Below, in pieces: positions 54,203-62,557 of a stretch of 64,000 nucleotides of DNA. The notes under the pieces are model-generated. The model worked only from the letters and a program-made list of their open reading frames with translations. It was not told the DNA's origin and made no database searches. Numbering within the stretch: the stretch's first letter is position 1; each line of letters begins with the position of its first letter. Source of the stretch: Rhodomicrobium sp. Lineage in GTDB: Bacteria > Pseudomonadota > Alphaproteobacteria > Rhizobiales > HXMU1428-3. The DNA lies in NCBI GenBank assembly GCA_021604665.1, contig BQJK01000001.1, forward strand, positions 744,001 through 808,000, written 5' to 3'. Made by a program: the position numbers and the translations under genes.

Positions 54203-55630
54203 TTAACGAGAGAGTTTGGACTTTGGTAAGCCTAACGTCTCCACCCCCTTCGGCAACGGCCCATTGAGCGAATATTTCGGCACACCACCTCCGGTCGCTG
54301 CACAATGGATAAGGCCCCTTTGATACGCAACTGCGACTTCACTAGAAGGCAGTAACAAACCTTGGCCGCCATTCCTATTCACGAAGTCTTTTACTTTGGT
54401 ATGCGCCCTTACCTTCAGCCCTTTTAAATCAGCCCCTCTTGTAATTCTCTTAGTGCAATAAAAGACGAACGGTACACAGCCTCTACAGGAGGGTAATTCT
54501 GAGCGAACAGCGCCCATTTTGAAGATACCTAATCGCTGGTAGATTGCATCAAGATATTCAAGATGTGCCGCCACAGAAACACCCCCAGCTTTTGGAGGCT
54601 CAGGCCGAATAGGTTTGGCGGGTTTTAGCGCCGCAACTTTGCGCAAATTCAATTGGCGTATCTTTAGCTTGGCCACTGCCCGGTGCGCCCCTGAGGGAAA
54701 CTCCTTAAGGTAAAATTCAAAGTCAGATATTTTATTAGACTGTGAAATTGTCTTCCAAAGCACTACCGCAGCTGAGGGAGATTGACCAACCGGCTTTTGT
54801 TTAATAGCAGCAACCTGTTTTTGAGGCTTTTTTGTGGGAGACGCAGCCCCGGGAATAAAAAAATAATCCCCCCTCACCTGGTCATAAAAGGCCGGGAATT
54901 GTTGATGTCTGTCAGCGGTGGTAAGTGCCAGAGATTCAACCTCCACCTGCAAGCGTTTGGCCATTTTCACATGCGATAGACCCGGCGTTTTCAAAAGAGG
55001 CAACAACTTTCGTGTGAAAACAGAATTAGGGTCGGCATCATCATCGCTTAACCGGTCTAGCGCCTCTTCCCCAATGCCAGCAGAATAAATCACAAAGGTA
55101 TTTCGCGGCGGGCTTTTCCGTTGCCCAAGACCAACAGAGCGACCAACAGACCTCGTCCCCGTCTTAGGAAACGGATTATTCCGGCACGCATCAATTATCA
55201 AGATACTAACCCGTGCGCCCTTCTCTCGTAGAATATCGAGAATTTCATCTTCTGAAAAACTGTCCTTCAGAACAAAGCGCTGCTGCCCAGGTTTAATTTT
55301 AGGGATATCAACCGGCAAAAGAAAATTCTGCCCCTTGAAGGAAATGCCATGTCCGGCATAATAAAACACCACCTCACCCCCGGCTGAGATGCGCCCGCTA
55401 AGCTCAGTCAATTGCCGCGCCATGCTTTGCCTGTTGAGATTCTCACTCGCCAAAACATCAAAGCCAATATCTCGCAGCACAAGCGCCACAGCCCGCGCAT
55501 CATTCACAGCTTTTTGCAGAGGGGAGACATTCACATAGCTATCATTGCCAATAACCAGCGCCACCCGCTTAGCCGAGACAGGCAGCGGCAGTAAAATAAG
55601 AGATAGTAAGAGAAGCGACAAAACTCTCAT
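54203..55630 (-). CDS. Caspase-like (peptidase C14) exported protein with a C-terminal TRAP DctP-like segment
   Basis: A 475-residue protein read from the ATG at 55630, which has a GGGAGG site (frame open to 55687). A signal peptide (LSLLLLSLILLPLPVSA) is followed by a caspase-like domain opening 'KRVALVIGNDSYVNVSPLQKAVNDARAVALVL', with the catalytic His94 in YYAGHG and Cys149 in IDACRNNP. A helical module follows ('VLWKTISQSNKISDFEFYLKEFPSGAH'), common in alphaproteobacterial caspase-like proteins. After a Lys/Pro-rich linker, the last ~115 residues resemble part of a TRAP-transporter solute-binding protein ('DLKGLKVRAHTKVKDFV', 'SSEVAVAYQRGLIHCAATG'). Only about a third of a DctP is present. 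The protein is probably periplasmic; substrate and role are unknown. It separates tilS from cpoB. Confidence 0.8.
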   Translation of the reverse strand: MRVLSLLLLSLILLPLPVSAKRVALVIGNDSYVNVSPLQKAVNDARAVALVLRDIGFDVLASENLNRQSMARQLTELSGRISAGGEVVFYYAGHGISFKGQNFLLPVDIPKIKPGQQRFVLKDSFSEDEILDILREKGARVSILIIDACRNNPFPKTGTRSVGRSVGLGQRKSPPRNTFVIYSAGIGEEALDRLSDDDADPNSVFTRKLLPLLKTPGLSHVKMAKRLQVEVESLALTTADRHQQFPAFYDQVRGDYFFIPGAASPTKKPQKQVAAIKQKPVGQSPSAAVVLWKTISQSNKISDFEFYLKEFPSGAHRAVAKLKIRQLNLRKVAALKPAKPIRPEPPKAGGVSVAAHLEYLDAIYQRLGIFKMGAVRSELPSCRGCVPFVFYCTKRITRGADLKGLKVRAHTKVKDFVNRNGGQGLLLPSSEVAVAYQRGLIHCAATGGGVPKYSLNGPLPKGVETLGLPKSKLSR

Positions 55631-55858
55631 CCAGAACCTCCCAAGCAATGGCCAAAACAGAACGCAACGGCAGAGATAACAGACCAACTAAAATTGGCGG
55701 ATTACATCAATATTTAGGAATAAAGTTAGCAGCCCCCGCAATAAAAAGATAGCGAGCCCATATTAAAGATAATTAATGGAGGTGATAAATAGGGGGACAC
55801 AAAAACCCTGAGAGCTGTAGAGAAGCAATGAAGCCCAGCCGAAAGAGGGGCAGCAGCA

Positions 55859-56761
55859 TTAACTACATTTTGCCTTGCGCATCTCATCATTTACATTGCG
55901 GGCAATATGGCCAGGCAATGATTTATAGCGGGTTTTCAATTCAGCAAAAGTTTGACACGCCGCATCAGATTGCCCAAGCCGCTGTAAAGACATGCCCAGT
56001 TTCAAAAGATTATCAGGCGCCTTGCTGCTATCTTTATAGGACTTATACCCCTTCAAAAATTCTCCTGCAGCTTTCCGGTAATTGCCGCGCGCAAAAAAGC
56101 TCTCCCCCAGCCAATATTGCGCATTCCCCGCCAGGGCATCTTCCGGGTATGTAGAGAGAAAATTTCTAAAGGTTGATTCAGCAGAGGCATAATCACTGGC
56201 CATCAGATAGTTATATCCAGCATCATAAACCTTGCGCGGGCTCTGCCCGTTAATAGCAGTGCGGCTTATGGGCGGGTCAAACCCTTCAACAAGATCAGCA
56301 GGCGGCGGCGCATTCCGGTTGCTATCCAGTTCAGAGCGAATGTCAGCCCCCCAGTCATTATCATTTTGCGGGCGCTGATTATTAAAGCCGCCCCGCTCAG
56401 AGCGGGTATCCAACCGGTCAACTGGCGGTGTAATAGGCTGGTCAAAATGGGCTGGTGGCTGTGCCACACCTTTTTTGACCAAGGTTTGCAGCGCCGCGAT
56501 CATTGATTGCATCTCAGAGATCTGCGCTTCCAGCCGGTCAATGCGGCGCAGCGCTTCATTCAATTCTGATGATTTACCTTTAGCCCCTGCTTTAGCTTTG
56601 TCACTTTTGCCAGCATCTTGCGCATAGGCCTGGGTGACAAAACCACCACTCGCCATACTGGCCACAAATCCGCAACAAAAAATCACGGCAATAAAGGCCC
56701 CCAAAGGCTTGATAGCACCGGTCAGCAGTTCAGGAATATAATTTGAAATTCGTGTAATCAT
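55859..56761 (-). CDS. cpoB: Cell division coordinator CpoB (Tol-Pal system protein YbgF)
   Basis: Periplasmic protein that links the Tol system to peptidoglycan synthesis during constriction. The ATG at 56761 gives ~300 residues (frame open to 56839). A signal peptide (AFIAVIFCCGFVASMASGG, cleavage near AYA) is followed by a trimerising coiled coil ('LNEALRRIDRLEAQISEMQSMIAALQTL'), a Pro/Arg-rich linker and C-terminal TPR repeats ('YNYLMASDYASAESTFRNFLSTYPEDALAGNAQYWLGESFFARGNYRKAAGEFLKGYKSY'). The family organisation is standard. It follows pal in the Tol-Pal cluster. Confidence 0.93.
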   Translation of the reverse strand: MITRISNYIPELLTGAIKPLGAFIAVIFCCGFVASMASGGFVTQAYAQDAGKSDKAKAGAKGKSSELNEALRRIDRLEAQISEMQSMIAALQTLVKKGVAQPPAHFDQPITPPVDRLDTRSERGGFNNQRPQNDNDWGADIRSELDSNRNAPPPADLVEGFDPPISRTAINGQSPRKVYDAGYNYLMASDYASAESTFRNFLSTYPEDALAGNAQYWLGESFFARGNYRKAAGEFLKGYKSYKDSSKAPDNLLKLGMSLQRLGQSDAACQTFAELKTRYKSLPGHIARNVNDEMRKAKCS

Positions 56762-56861
56762 CCGCGCCTCAAAAATACACGCGCCCATTAAGCGCCTTCG
56801 TGAGGGGACTAAAGACAAAGGGAAGCTCCCCCTTATCACTCACCAACCCCCCTAAAAGACT

Positions 56862-57368
56862 TTAATAATTGGCCGCCCCATTTAGCCGTGTTTCAACCCG
56901 CCGGTTTTGAGACCAGCAGCTAATATCATTACAAACCGCAACCGGCCGTTCTTTACCATAGGAAATAGTGCGCAACCGTGTTGGGCTAATGCCATTTGAA
57001 AGCAAATAGTTTTTAACCGTCTCAGCGCGCCTGCCGCCCAACGCAAGGTTATATTCCCTTGTGCCGCGTTCATCCGCATGGCCCTCAAGGGTTACAGAAT
57101 AATTTGGATATTTGTTAAGCCAGGCAACTTGACCGCGCAAGATTCCCAAAGCCTGCTCAGTGAGCTGCACGCTATCAGTGGTGAAATGCACAGTGGTACC
57201 AACATTTACAGCAAAATCCTGCGGAGAACCCGGTGTTGTTGGGGTACCCGTCAAGCTTTTCTGCGCATTACTGCACCCAGCCATAACCAGCACTACGGCC
57301 AGCATTGTAAATAGATGTTTCATTTGCGACTTCATTGCTGGTATCGATTTCATTGTCTTAAGACCCAA
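56862..57368 (-). CDS. pal: Peptidoglycan-associated lipoprotein Pal
   Basis: Outer-membrane lipoprotein that binds peptidoglycan and TolB/TolA and helps the outer membrane constrict at division. The 168-residue frame has several candidate starts (MGLK..., MKSI..., MKHL...). The signal ends in a lipobox (VMAGC), and the mature part carries an OmpA-like domain with 'TVHFTTDSVQLTEQALGILRGQVAWL', 'VTLEGHADERGTREYNLALGGRRAETVKNYLLSNGI' and 'RTISYGKERPVAVC'. It precedes cpoB by 23 bp (start to stop) and is separated from tolB by about 1.15 kb that holds a small lipoprotein gene. Confidence 0.96.
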   Translation of the reverse strand: MGLKTMKSIPAMKSQMKHLFTMLAVVLVMAGCSNAQKSLTGTPTTPGSPQDFAVNVGTTVHFTTDSVQLTEQALGILRGQVAWLNKYPNYSVTLEGHADERGTREYNLALGGRRAETVKNYLLSNGISPTRLRTISYGKERPVAVCNDISCWSQNRRVETRLNGAANY

Positions 57369-57913
57369 TTCTCTTAGCGGCTAATATATAGCAGCGGCGC
57401 AATAATTACATGCCATACCTTCAACTGATAGGGCTGTATTATCCGGTTTTACCCAAAAATCAACAGGTACAGCTCGTAAACAAGCAAAATGCCCTGCATC
57501 TTTATCATAGAATAAAACCGGTGCCTCCAAAACCATGACATCATCACAGCCTTAAAGGCCAGTGTTTATAAGACTGCCAGAGTTTTAGCTCAAAGGTTTA
57601 TAGCTATAGGAGCAGTTATTAGCTTAGATAATTGCCGGGAAAGTAAGGCGACAGAGTGACTAACCCTTGAGTTTGGCGCTAATTTAAATCTAACAACTAA
57701 ATCCGAGTTGCTAGCCGCAAGTAAAATAGCCTCCTTGCGATCCAGTCTTATCCTCACTCCCCCCCCCCCCCGATTGTTACCAGCAAAATCGGCACGCAAA
57801 AGAGAAAGAGAATGGCAGCCATCACTATTTGGGCTGAAAGTGAATGTGCTTTTATCTAAGTGAGCAAGGAAGTCATCTAGCAAAACAAACTCGTAAAGCA
57901 ACAAACTCAAAAC
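57369..57913. other. Gap upstream of pal, with a 13-base C tract
   Basis: About 550 bp before the terminator at 57914. It contains an uninterrupted run of 13 C (57759-57771). A minus-strand frame of 114 codons (57590-57934) crosses the tract, but it starts at a TTG inside the neighbouring terminator, so I do not call it a gene. The pal promoter should be here. Confidence 0.5.
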
Positions 57914-57950
57914 AAAAAAAATCGTACTGCGCAAATCAGCCCAGTACGAT
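57914..57950 (-). terminator. Rho-independent terminator of the 46-residue lipoprotein gene
   Basis: ATCGTACTG (57921-57929) and CAGTACGAT (57942-57950) form a 9-bp stem. On the minus strand it is followed by a run of eight T, 50 bp after the stop of the small lipoprotein gene. Confidence 0.88.
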
Positions 57951-57998
57951 CTTTATCTGTATGCCGAGCTAAGCTCAGCGAACAAACTTTAGCTAAAA

Positions 57999-58139
57999 CT
58001 AGCGTACAGCTTGTTCTACAGGTGCAATGTCACCACCGAGTTTCATTGGCTCGTGGCGAACTTCACGACGGCAAGCGCCGAGAGCAGCAACAGTTCCAAC
58101 GATAGTAGCAGCGATGATAAGACCTTTAATACCTTTCAT
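57999..58139 (-). CDS. Small lipoprotein (46 residues) of unknown function
   Basis: A gene below the usual size cut-off. The ATG at 58139 follows AAGGGGGAAAGAGG, and the frame reads MKGIKGLIIAATIVGTVAAL then GACRREV to a TAG at 57999. Residues 1-20 are a basic N-terminus and hydrophobic stretch, and LGAC is a lipobox, so the mature peptide is about 24 residues starting with an acylated Cys23. It ends 'RHEPMKLGGDIAPVEQAVR'. Codon choice (GCT, GGT, ATC, GTT) is biased in the manner of strongly expressed genes, and a strong terminator follows 50 bp later. I recall similar tiny 'CR-EPMKLG' lipoproteins in rhizobia but cannot confirm this. It lies between tolB and pal. Confidence 0.8.
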   Translation of the reverse strand: MKGIKGLIIAATIVGTVAALGACRREVRHEPMKLGGDIAPVEQAVR

Positions 58140-58523
58140 CCTCTTTCCCCCTTCAGGTTAAGTGTGGGCCATAATGACCCGGTTGATAAAACAAAAAAAG
58201 CACACACAGCAGATTGACCGCTTAGAATAAAAACCTCTCAGCAAATAATAGCGCCAGTGTATGGCGTCAAATCACATGCTTAAAAATCCGTATCAATTAT
58301 GCGTACTCCTTAAGCAGTTTACGAGCAGTGCATATATTCCGGATTACCGGCGATACATGACAAGATCAAGAACTGAAACGCTTGAGCCACATGTTTTCGC
58401 CCTAAATGATGCGAAAAAGACACGAAAACCCCGATGTCGCCTGTTTGTTCCCAACCATCATACACAGCCTCAATCACAAGGAATTTGAGTTGATTCTGTG
58501 CCAGAAAGCAACGATTTTAAAGG
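58140..58523. other. Gap between tolB and the small lipoprotein gene
   Basis: About 380 bp without a supported gene, expected to carry the promoter of the small lipoprotein gene. A 75-codon plus-strand frame (58261-58488) has no ribosome site or family features. Confidence 0.45.
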
Positions 58524-59933
58524 CTATTTATTAACACGGGGTGACCAAGCGGGGTCAGATCCCCAAGAAGGTGTACGAATTCTCTTTTCATTATACCCGG
58601 TCAGATCAACAGAATAGATCTTGGGGCCAGAGCTCCCACCCGGGGATTCCCGAAAGAACATAAGCACCCGACCATTCGGCGCCCATGTCGGCCCTTCATT
58701 ATGGTAGCCTTCCGTAATAATCCGCTCTCCGCTGCCATCAGGCCGCATAACACCAATGAGAAACCGGCCGGGCACCTGCTTGGTAAAGGCAATCAGGTCG
58801 CCGCGCGGGGACCATACAGGCGTCGAATAGCGCCCCTCCTGCTGGCTGATACGGCGCACATTGCTACCATCACGGTTCATGACATAAAGCTGCTTGGAGC
58901 CGCCCCTGTCACTTTCAAAAACCACCTGCGAACCATCTGGGGAAAAGCTCGGCGCGGTATCAATAGAAGGGCTGTTCGTCAGCCTGGAAATTTGCCGGCT
59001 TTGCAGGTCCATGGTGTAAATATTAGCGTTCCCGCCCTCTTGCAGGCTCATAATTATCACCTTGCCATCAGGTGAGAAACGCGGCGCAAAAGTCATATTC
59101 GGGAAATCACCAACAACCTGCTTCTGCATCGTATCGAGATTAAGGAGATAAACCCTGGGCGCGCCGCTTTCATAAGACATATAAGTTATTTCTTGCGCTT
59201 TCGGGCTAAAGCGCGGCGTCAGCACCAGATGCTGCCCTTGGGTCAAATAGCGGAGATTATGCCCGTCCTGATCCATGATCGCCAACCGCTTAACCCGGCG
59301 CTTCTTCGGCCCCGTCTCATCGATAAAAGCCACCCGTGTGTCGAAATACCCGGCCTCGCCCGTAAGCCGCTGATAAACAGTATCGGCAATAACATGGCCA
59401 ACACGCCGCCAATTAGCTTCATCAATAAAAAATTGCTCACCTGAAAGCTGCTTACCAGAGAAAACATCCCATAGCCTGAATTGAGCTTTAATCCGCCGGT
59501 CTGGCATCCGCTCCACCTGGCCAACCAAAAGTGCCTGCGCTTTAATAATGCGCCAATCAGAGAATTTAGGCACCCGCGCAACACTAGCGGCCTTATCAAT
59601 GAAGCTTTCCGGGTCAAGCGGAATAAACAACCCACTGCCCGCCAGGTCAGCTTGAATAACTTGCACAACCTCTTGCGCAAACCGCTGATCATCCAGTGTC
59701 TTCGCTTCAAAAGCCGCCACAGCAATCGGAATATCACGGATATTACCTTGCGTAATATCAATCTCCACCTGCGCTTTCAGCGGCCCAGCAGGCAGCAGCA
59801 GAAACAGAAACGCCATCAAAAGACCTGCGAGGCAGCCTTTAGCATATTTAATGGGATGAGATTTAAAGCTTGGAGGCTGAATGCCATAGGACTTGATCAT
59901 AGAAAAAGGATTGGTCGTAATTTTTGTGGGCAT
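58524..59933 (-). CDS. tolB: Tol-Pal system protein TolB
   Basis: Periplasmic beta-propeller that shuttles between Pal and TolA. Read from the ATG at 59933 (GGAAACTC before it) it has ~469 residues; the frame extends to 60002. A long basic N-terminus and signal peptide ([17 protein letters not shown]) precede the mature '[18 protein letters not shown]'. The first domain ('DFVGQ'-type alpha/beta) is followed by a six-bladed propeller from ~residue 195 with WD40-like repeats ('[27 protein letters not shown]', '[31 protein letters not shown]', '[14 protein letters not shown]', '[16 protein letters not shown]'). It follows tolA by 72 bp from this start. Confidence 0.96.
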   Translation of the reverse strand: MPTKITTNPFSMIKSYGIQPPSFKSHPIKYAKGCLAGLLMAFLFLLLPAGPLKAQVEIDITQGNIRDIPIAVAAFEAKTLDDQRFAQEVVQVIQADLAGSGLFIPLDPESFIDKAASVARVPKFSDWRIIKAQALLVGQVERMPDRRIKAQFRLWDVFSGKQLSGEQFFIDEANWRRVGHVIADTVYQRLTGEAGYFDTRVAFIDETGPKKRRVKRLAIMDQDGHNLRYLTQGQHLVLTPRFSPKAQEITYMSYESGAPRVYLLNLDTMQKQVVGDFPNMTFAPRFSPDGKVIIMSLQEGGNANIYTMDLQSRQISRLTNSPSIDTAPSFSPDGSQVVFESDRGGSKQLYVMNRDGSNVRRISQQEGRYSTPVWSPRGDLIAFTKQVPGRFLIGVMRPDGSGERIITEGYHNEGPTWAPNGRVLMFFRESPGGSSGPKIYSVDLTGYNEKRIRTPSWGSDPAWSPRVNK

Positions 59934-60005
59934 GAGTTTCCAACCTGACATCTGATGATTTATAAGAGCAGAAGCTCCAAGCAGCAAAATAGCGAATAGC
60001 ACACT

Positions 60006-60905
60006 CTATCCAGCCAGCATATGCCGCGGATCAAAATTGATAATCATATCCTGCCACAGCTTATATTTCTCTCTCGGCAGATTATAGGGCTGGCATTGCC
60101 AAATAGCCCGTGTTGCACTATCAGCCGCCGCCCGGAAAAACGGGTTAGAGCTGCTATTCATAATTCTGGGTTGATTTTTTAAAGACCCGTCTTTATTCAG
60201 CTCAAGCCGTACCTTCACCAAAAGATCCCCGGCACCAAGCCCGCCAACAGGCGGATTCCAACACTGTGAAACCTGCCGGCGAAACAAATCTATCTCATTA
60301 ATCGACATAACAAGCGCTTTGCCAGCTGGATCGCCCTTTACTTTTTTAGCACCCGGCAAATCAGGCAGCTCAGTGCTAGCGGCCCCTGCATCAGGCACTT
60401 TGTTCAAAAGCGCAGCAATCTTATCTTCGCTAAACTTCTTCTTTTTCTTTTTCTTCTTTGGCGGCGTTTTCTTCACAACCTTAGGCTTAGGTTTTGGCTT
60501 TGGCTTCGCTTTAGGTTTTGGTTTCGGCTTTGGTTTTTCAGCCACCTTCACCTTTTTCACTTTTTCTACAGGCTTTGGTTTCACTTCTTTTTTAGGGGGT
60601 GTGGGGGGCGTAGGCTTCACCTCAGCAGCGGCCTCGACTTTACGCTTCGCCGCAGGCTTCTTTTTCTTTTTTTCTGCTATTTGCTTGGCAATTGGCTTTT
60701 TAGGTTCAGGCTTTTTGGTTTCTTTTTTAGGCGGCGCTTTTTTAAGGCCAGCCTTAACCTTGGTCAATTCAGAAACATCAATAATCTCCATCGGAATGGA
60801 TTTAATCTCTGTTGGCTTAAATTCCTTCGCATTCACCAACGAAATCAGTGCCCAAGCAAGAATGCCTGCATGAAACAAAACAGAGAGTATAAGACCTAAC
60901 CGCAT
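60006..60905 (-). CDS. tolA: Tol-Pal system protein TolA
   Basis: Inner-membrane protein that bridges to Pal/TolB and transmits the proton-motive force. The ATG at 60905 (MRLGLILSVLF; GGAGGG site) gives 299 residues. One N-terminal transmembrane helix (~4-24) is followed by a very Lys/Pro-rich periplasmic domain (about 65-165, repeated 'KPKPKPKAKPKPKPKPK' and a run of eight Lys), and a C-terminal domain with 'ALVMSINEIDLFRRQVSQCWNPPVGGLGAGDLLVKVRLELNKDGSLKNQPRI' and 'AADSATRAIWQCQPYNLP', with the disulfide-type cysteines. The Lys/Pro stretch is extended, not the Ala-rich helix of E. coli. Confidence 0.93.
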   Translation of the reverse strand: MRLGLILSVLFHAGILAWALISLVNAKEFKPTEIKSIPMEIIDVSELTKVKAGLKKAPPKKETKKPEPKKPIAKQIAEKKKKKPAAKRKVEAAAEVKPTPPTPPKKEVKPKPVEKVKKVKVAEKPKPKPKPKAKPKPKPKPKVVKKTPPKKKKKKKKFSEDKIAALLNKVPDAGAASTELPDLPGAKKVKGDPAGKALVMSINEIDLFRRQVSQCWNPPVGGLGAGDLLVKVRLELNKDGSLKNQPRIMNSSSNPFFRAAADSATRAIWQCQPYNLPREKYKLWQDMIINFDPRHMLAG

Positions 60906-61002
60906 TTCATTACCCTCCATTTGTCTCGCTGTTTCAAGAAATGTCTCGTTGTTTCAAATCAAAACTGATCTAACAATTTGCGCGGCCTGATAAACAAACC
61001 AC

Positions 61003-61452
61003 TTACTGACTACTAGAATCAGTCACAATCGCAAGCCGTGTAAATCCGGCACTGGAGATTTTACCAAGCACCTCAGAAACCTTGCCATGCCGCGATTCCT
61101 GATCGCCCCTAATATAAATACGTTCATTATAGCCATTGTTTGATATTGCCTTCAGCTTCGGCACCAGCTCATCCATCGCAATCTCTTTATCCTGAATATA
61201 AATCTTGCCTTCACTGGTCACAGAAATAGTGAGCGGCTCTTTTTCCCCGCCAAGCGCTTTGGCTTCTGTTTTAGGCAGCTCCATCGGAATGCCAACAGTA
61301 AGCATTGGCGCGGTGACCATAAACACAATCAACAACACCAGCATCACATCAACAAGCGGCGTTACGTTAATCTCGGACATAGGACCAGAACCACCACGCC
61401 GAGACCGACGACGCCTGGGGATTGCTTTCCCGCCACCAAGAGATGCACCCAT
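61003..61452 (-). CDS. tolR: Tol-Pal system protein TolR
   Basis: ExbD/TolR-family component of the Tol motor. One N-terminal transmembrane helix in 'SEINVTPLVDVMLVLLIVFMVTAPMLTVGI' (residues ~27-56, including the essential Asp in VDVMLVLLIVF), then a periplasmic domain ('TISVTSEGKIYIQDKEIAMDELVPKLKAI', 'ERIYIRGDQESRHGKVSEVLGKISSAGFTRLAIVTD'). Length 149 residues, normal. A basic, Gly/Arg-rich N-terminus precedes the helix. It follows tolQ with a 26-bp gap. Confidence 0.97.
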   Translation of the reverse strand: MGASLGGGKAIPRRRRSRRGGSGPMSEINVTPLVDVMLVLLIVFMVTAPMLTVGIPMELPKTEAKALGGEKEPLTISVTSEGKIYIQDKEIAMDELVPKLKAISNNGYNERIYIRGDQESRHGKVSEVLGKISSAGFTRLAIVTDSSSQ

Positions 61453-61478
61453 AACAGCTATCCTCTATCCGCTTTAAT

Positions 61479-62195
61479 TCAGGTTCTCATTTCAATCTGG
61501 CGCGAAAGGATCGCCCCAAACTCATCGGCAAATCCCTCATAACGTTGAGAAAGCCGGGCAATATCAGATGAGAACTTATTGTAAAAAATAACCGCAGGAA
61601 TGGCCGCCAAAAGCCCCAGCGCAGTAGCAAAAAGCGCTTCAGCAATACCAGGCGCCACAACAGCAAGGCTGGTATTCTTGGAGGCCGCAATAGATGAGAA
61701 ACTATTCATAATGCCCCAAACCGTGCCAAACAGCCCAACAAATGGCGCCGTAGAGCCAACCGTTGCGAGAAATAAAAGCTTGCTCTCAAGCCTTTCAACC
61801 TCACGGTTCACCGCAACATCCATCACCTTTTCAATCCGCATCTGAACGGTCGGCATAACTTTAGGTCCGGCCTTCAGGCTCTCTTTCCATTCCCGCATGG
61901 CAGAAATAAAAACACTCTCCAGCCCCTTCGTCTCCCGCCGGGTCACTTCATCATAAAGCTCTTCAAACGGCTCACCAGACCAAAACACCTGTTCAAATTC
62001 ATCAGAACGTTTCCGGGCCGCACTCACAGAAAACAGCTTTTCAAAAACAATACCCCACGCCCAAACCGAGGCCAGCGCCAGGCCGATCATCACAATCTTA
62101 ACGACAATATCAGCTTGCATAAACAGCGAGAGAAACGAAAGATCTCCCGTATTCAGGGCAACGGCAGCAGGGGCTGTTACAAAACTCGGCACCAT
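61479..62195 (-). CDS. tolQ: Tol-Pal system protein TolQ
   Basis: MotA/TolQ/ExbB-family proton channel subunit. The 238-residue protein has an N-terminal helix (~27-47), a cytoplasmic loop ('WSGEPFEELYDEVTRRETKGLESVFISAMREWKES') and the paired channel helices 'FLATVGSTAPFVGLFGTVWGIMNSF' and 'LAVVAPGIAEALFATALGLLAAIPAVIFYNKF'. These match TolQ rather than ExbB because of the tolR, tolA, tolB and pal neighbours. First gene of the tol operon; ybgC lies ~360 bp upstream. Confidence 0.97.
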   Translation of the reverse strand: MVPSFVTAPAAVALNTGDLSFLSLFMQADIVVKIVMIGLALASVWAWGIVFEKLFSVSAARKRSDEFEQVFWSGEPFEELYDEVTRRETKGLESVFISAMREWKESLKAGPKVMPTVQMRIEKVMDVAVNREVERLESKLLFLATVGSTAPFVGLFGTVWGIMNSFSSIAASKNTSLAVVAPGIAEALFATALGLLAAIPAVIFYNKFSSDIARLSQRYEGFADEFGAILSRQIEMRT

Positions 62196-62557
62196 TAATT
62201 TCCTCTGATTTCCCGCTCAGCACCCAAATCGGCCGCCATAGCGTTCACAATTTGCCCTTATATATTGATATTGGGGCATAAATTCCATCTGTTTGTGACC
62301 AAACAAGGGCTAACAAAGTCCCTCAATCCGAAACAAACACCCACAATATAAACTGTGGCGCTCCTGAACAAGTGAGCTTTTTCAGTCGCTTAAAGACTGG
62401 CCACTTATAATTTGATAGGTTATTCGCCAGAAGCTTACAAGCAGTCAAAACGCAGCAGTAACTGAACACAGCTCAATAAATGTAAGCCATTAAATGTAAA
62501 GCATGGCCAAATTAGGCAGCACGAATAGAAAACACGGCGCAAAAAACAAATCCCAGC
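62196..62557. other. Intergenic region between ybgC and tolQ
   Basis: About 360 bp of AT-rich sequence without a supported gene. A short direct repeat of AAATGTAA occurs near 62490. The tolQ promoter is expected here, so ybgC and tolQ are probably not a tight operon in this genome. Confidence 0.45.

Noticed and set aside
57590-57934. 114-codon minus-strand frame with a Gly run across the C13 tract
   Set aside because: Its only start is a TTG inside the terminator stem of the small lipoprotein gene, with no ribosome site. The frame has no recognisable features, so the tract is reported only as a repeat.
60319-60873. 184-codon plus-strand frame rich in Phe and Gly
   Set aside because: It is the antisense reading of the Lys/Pro-rich region of tolA.
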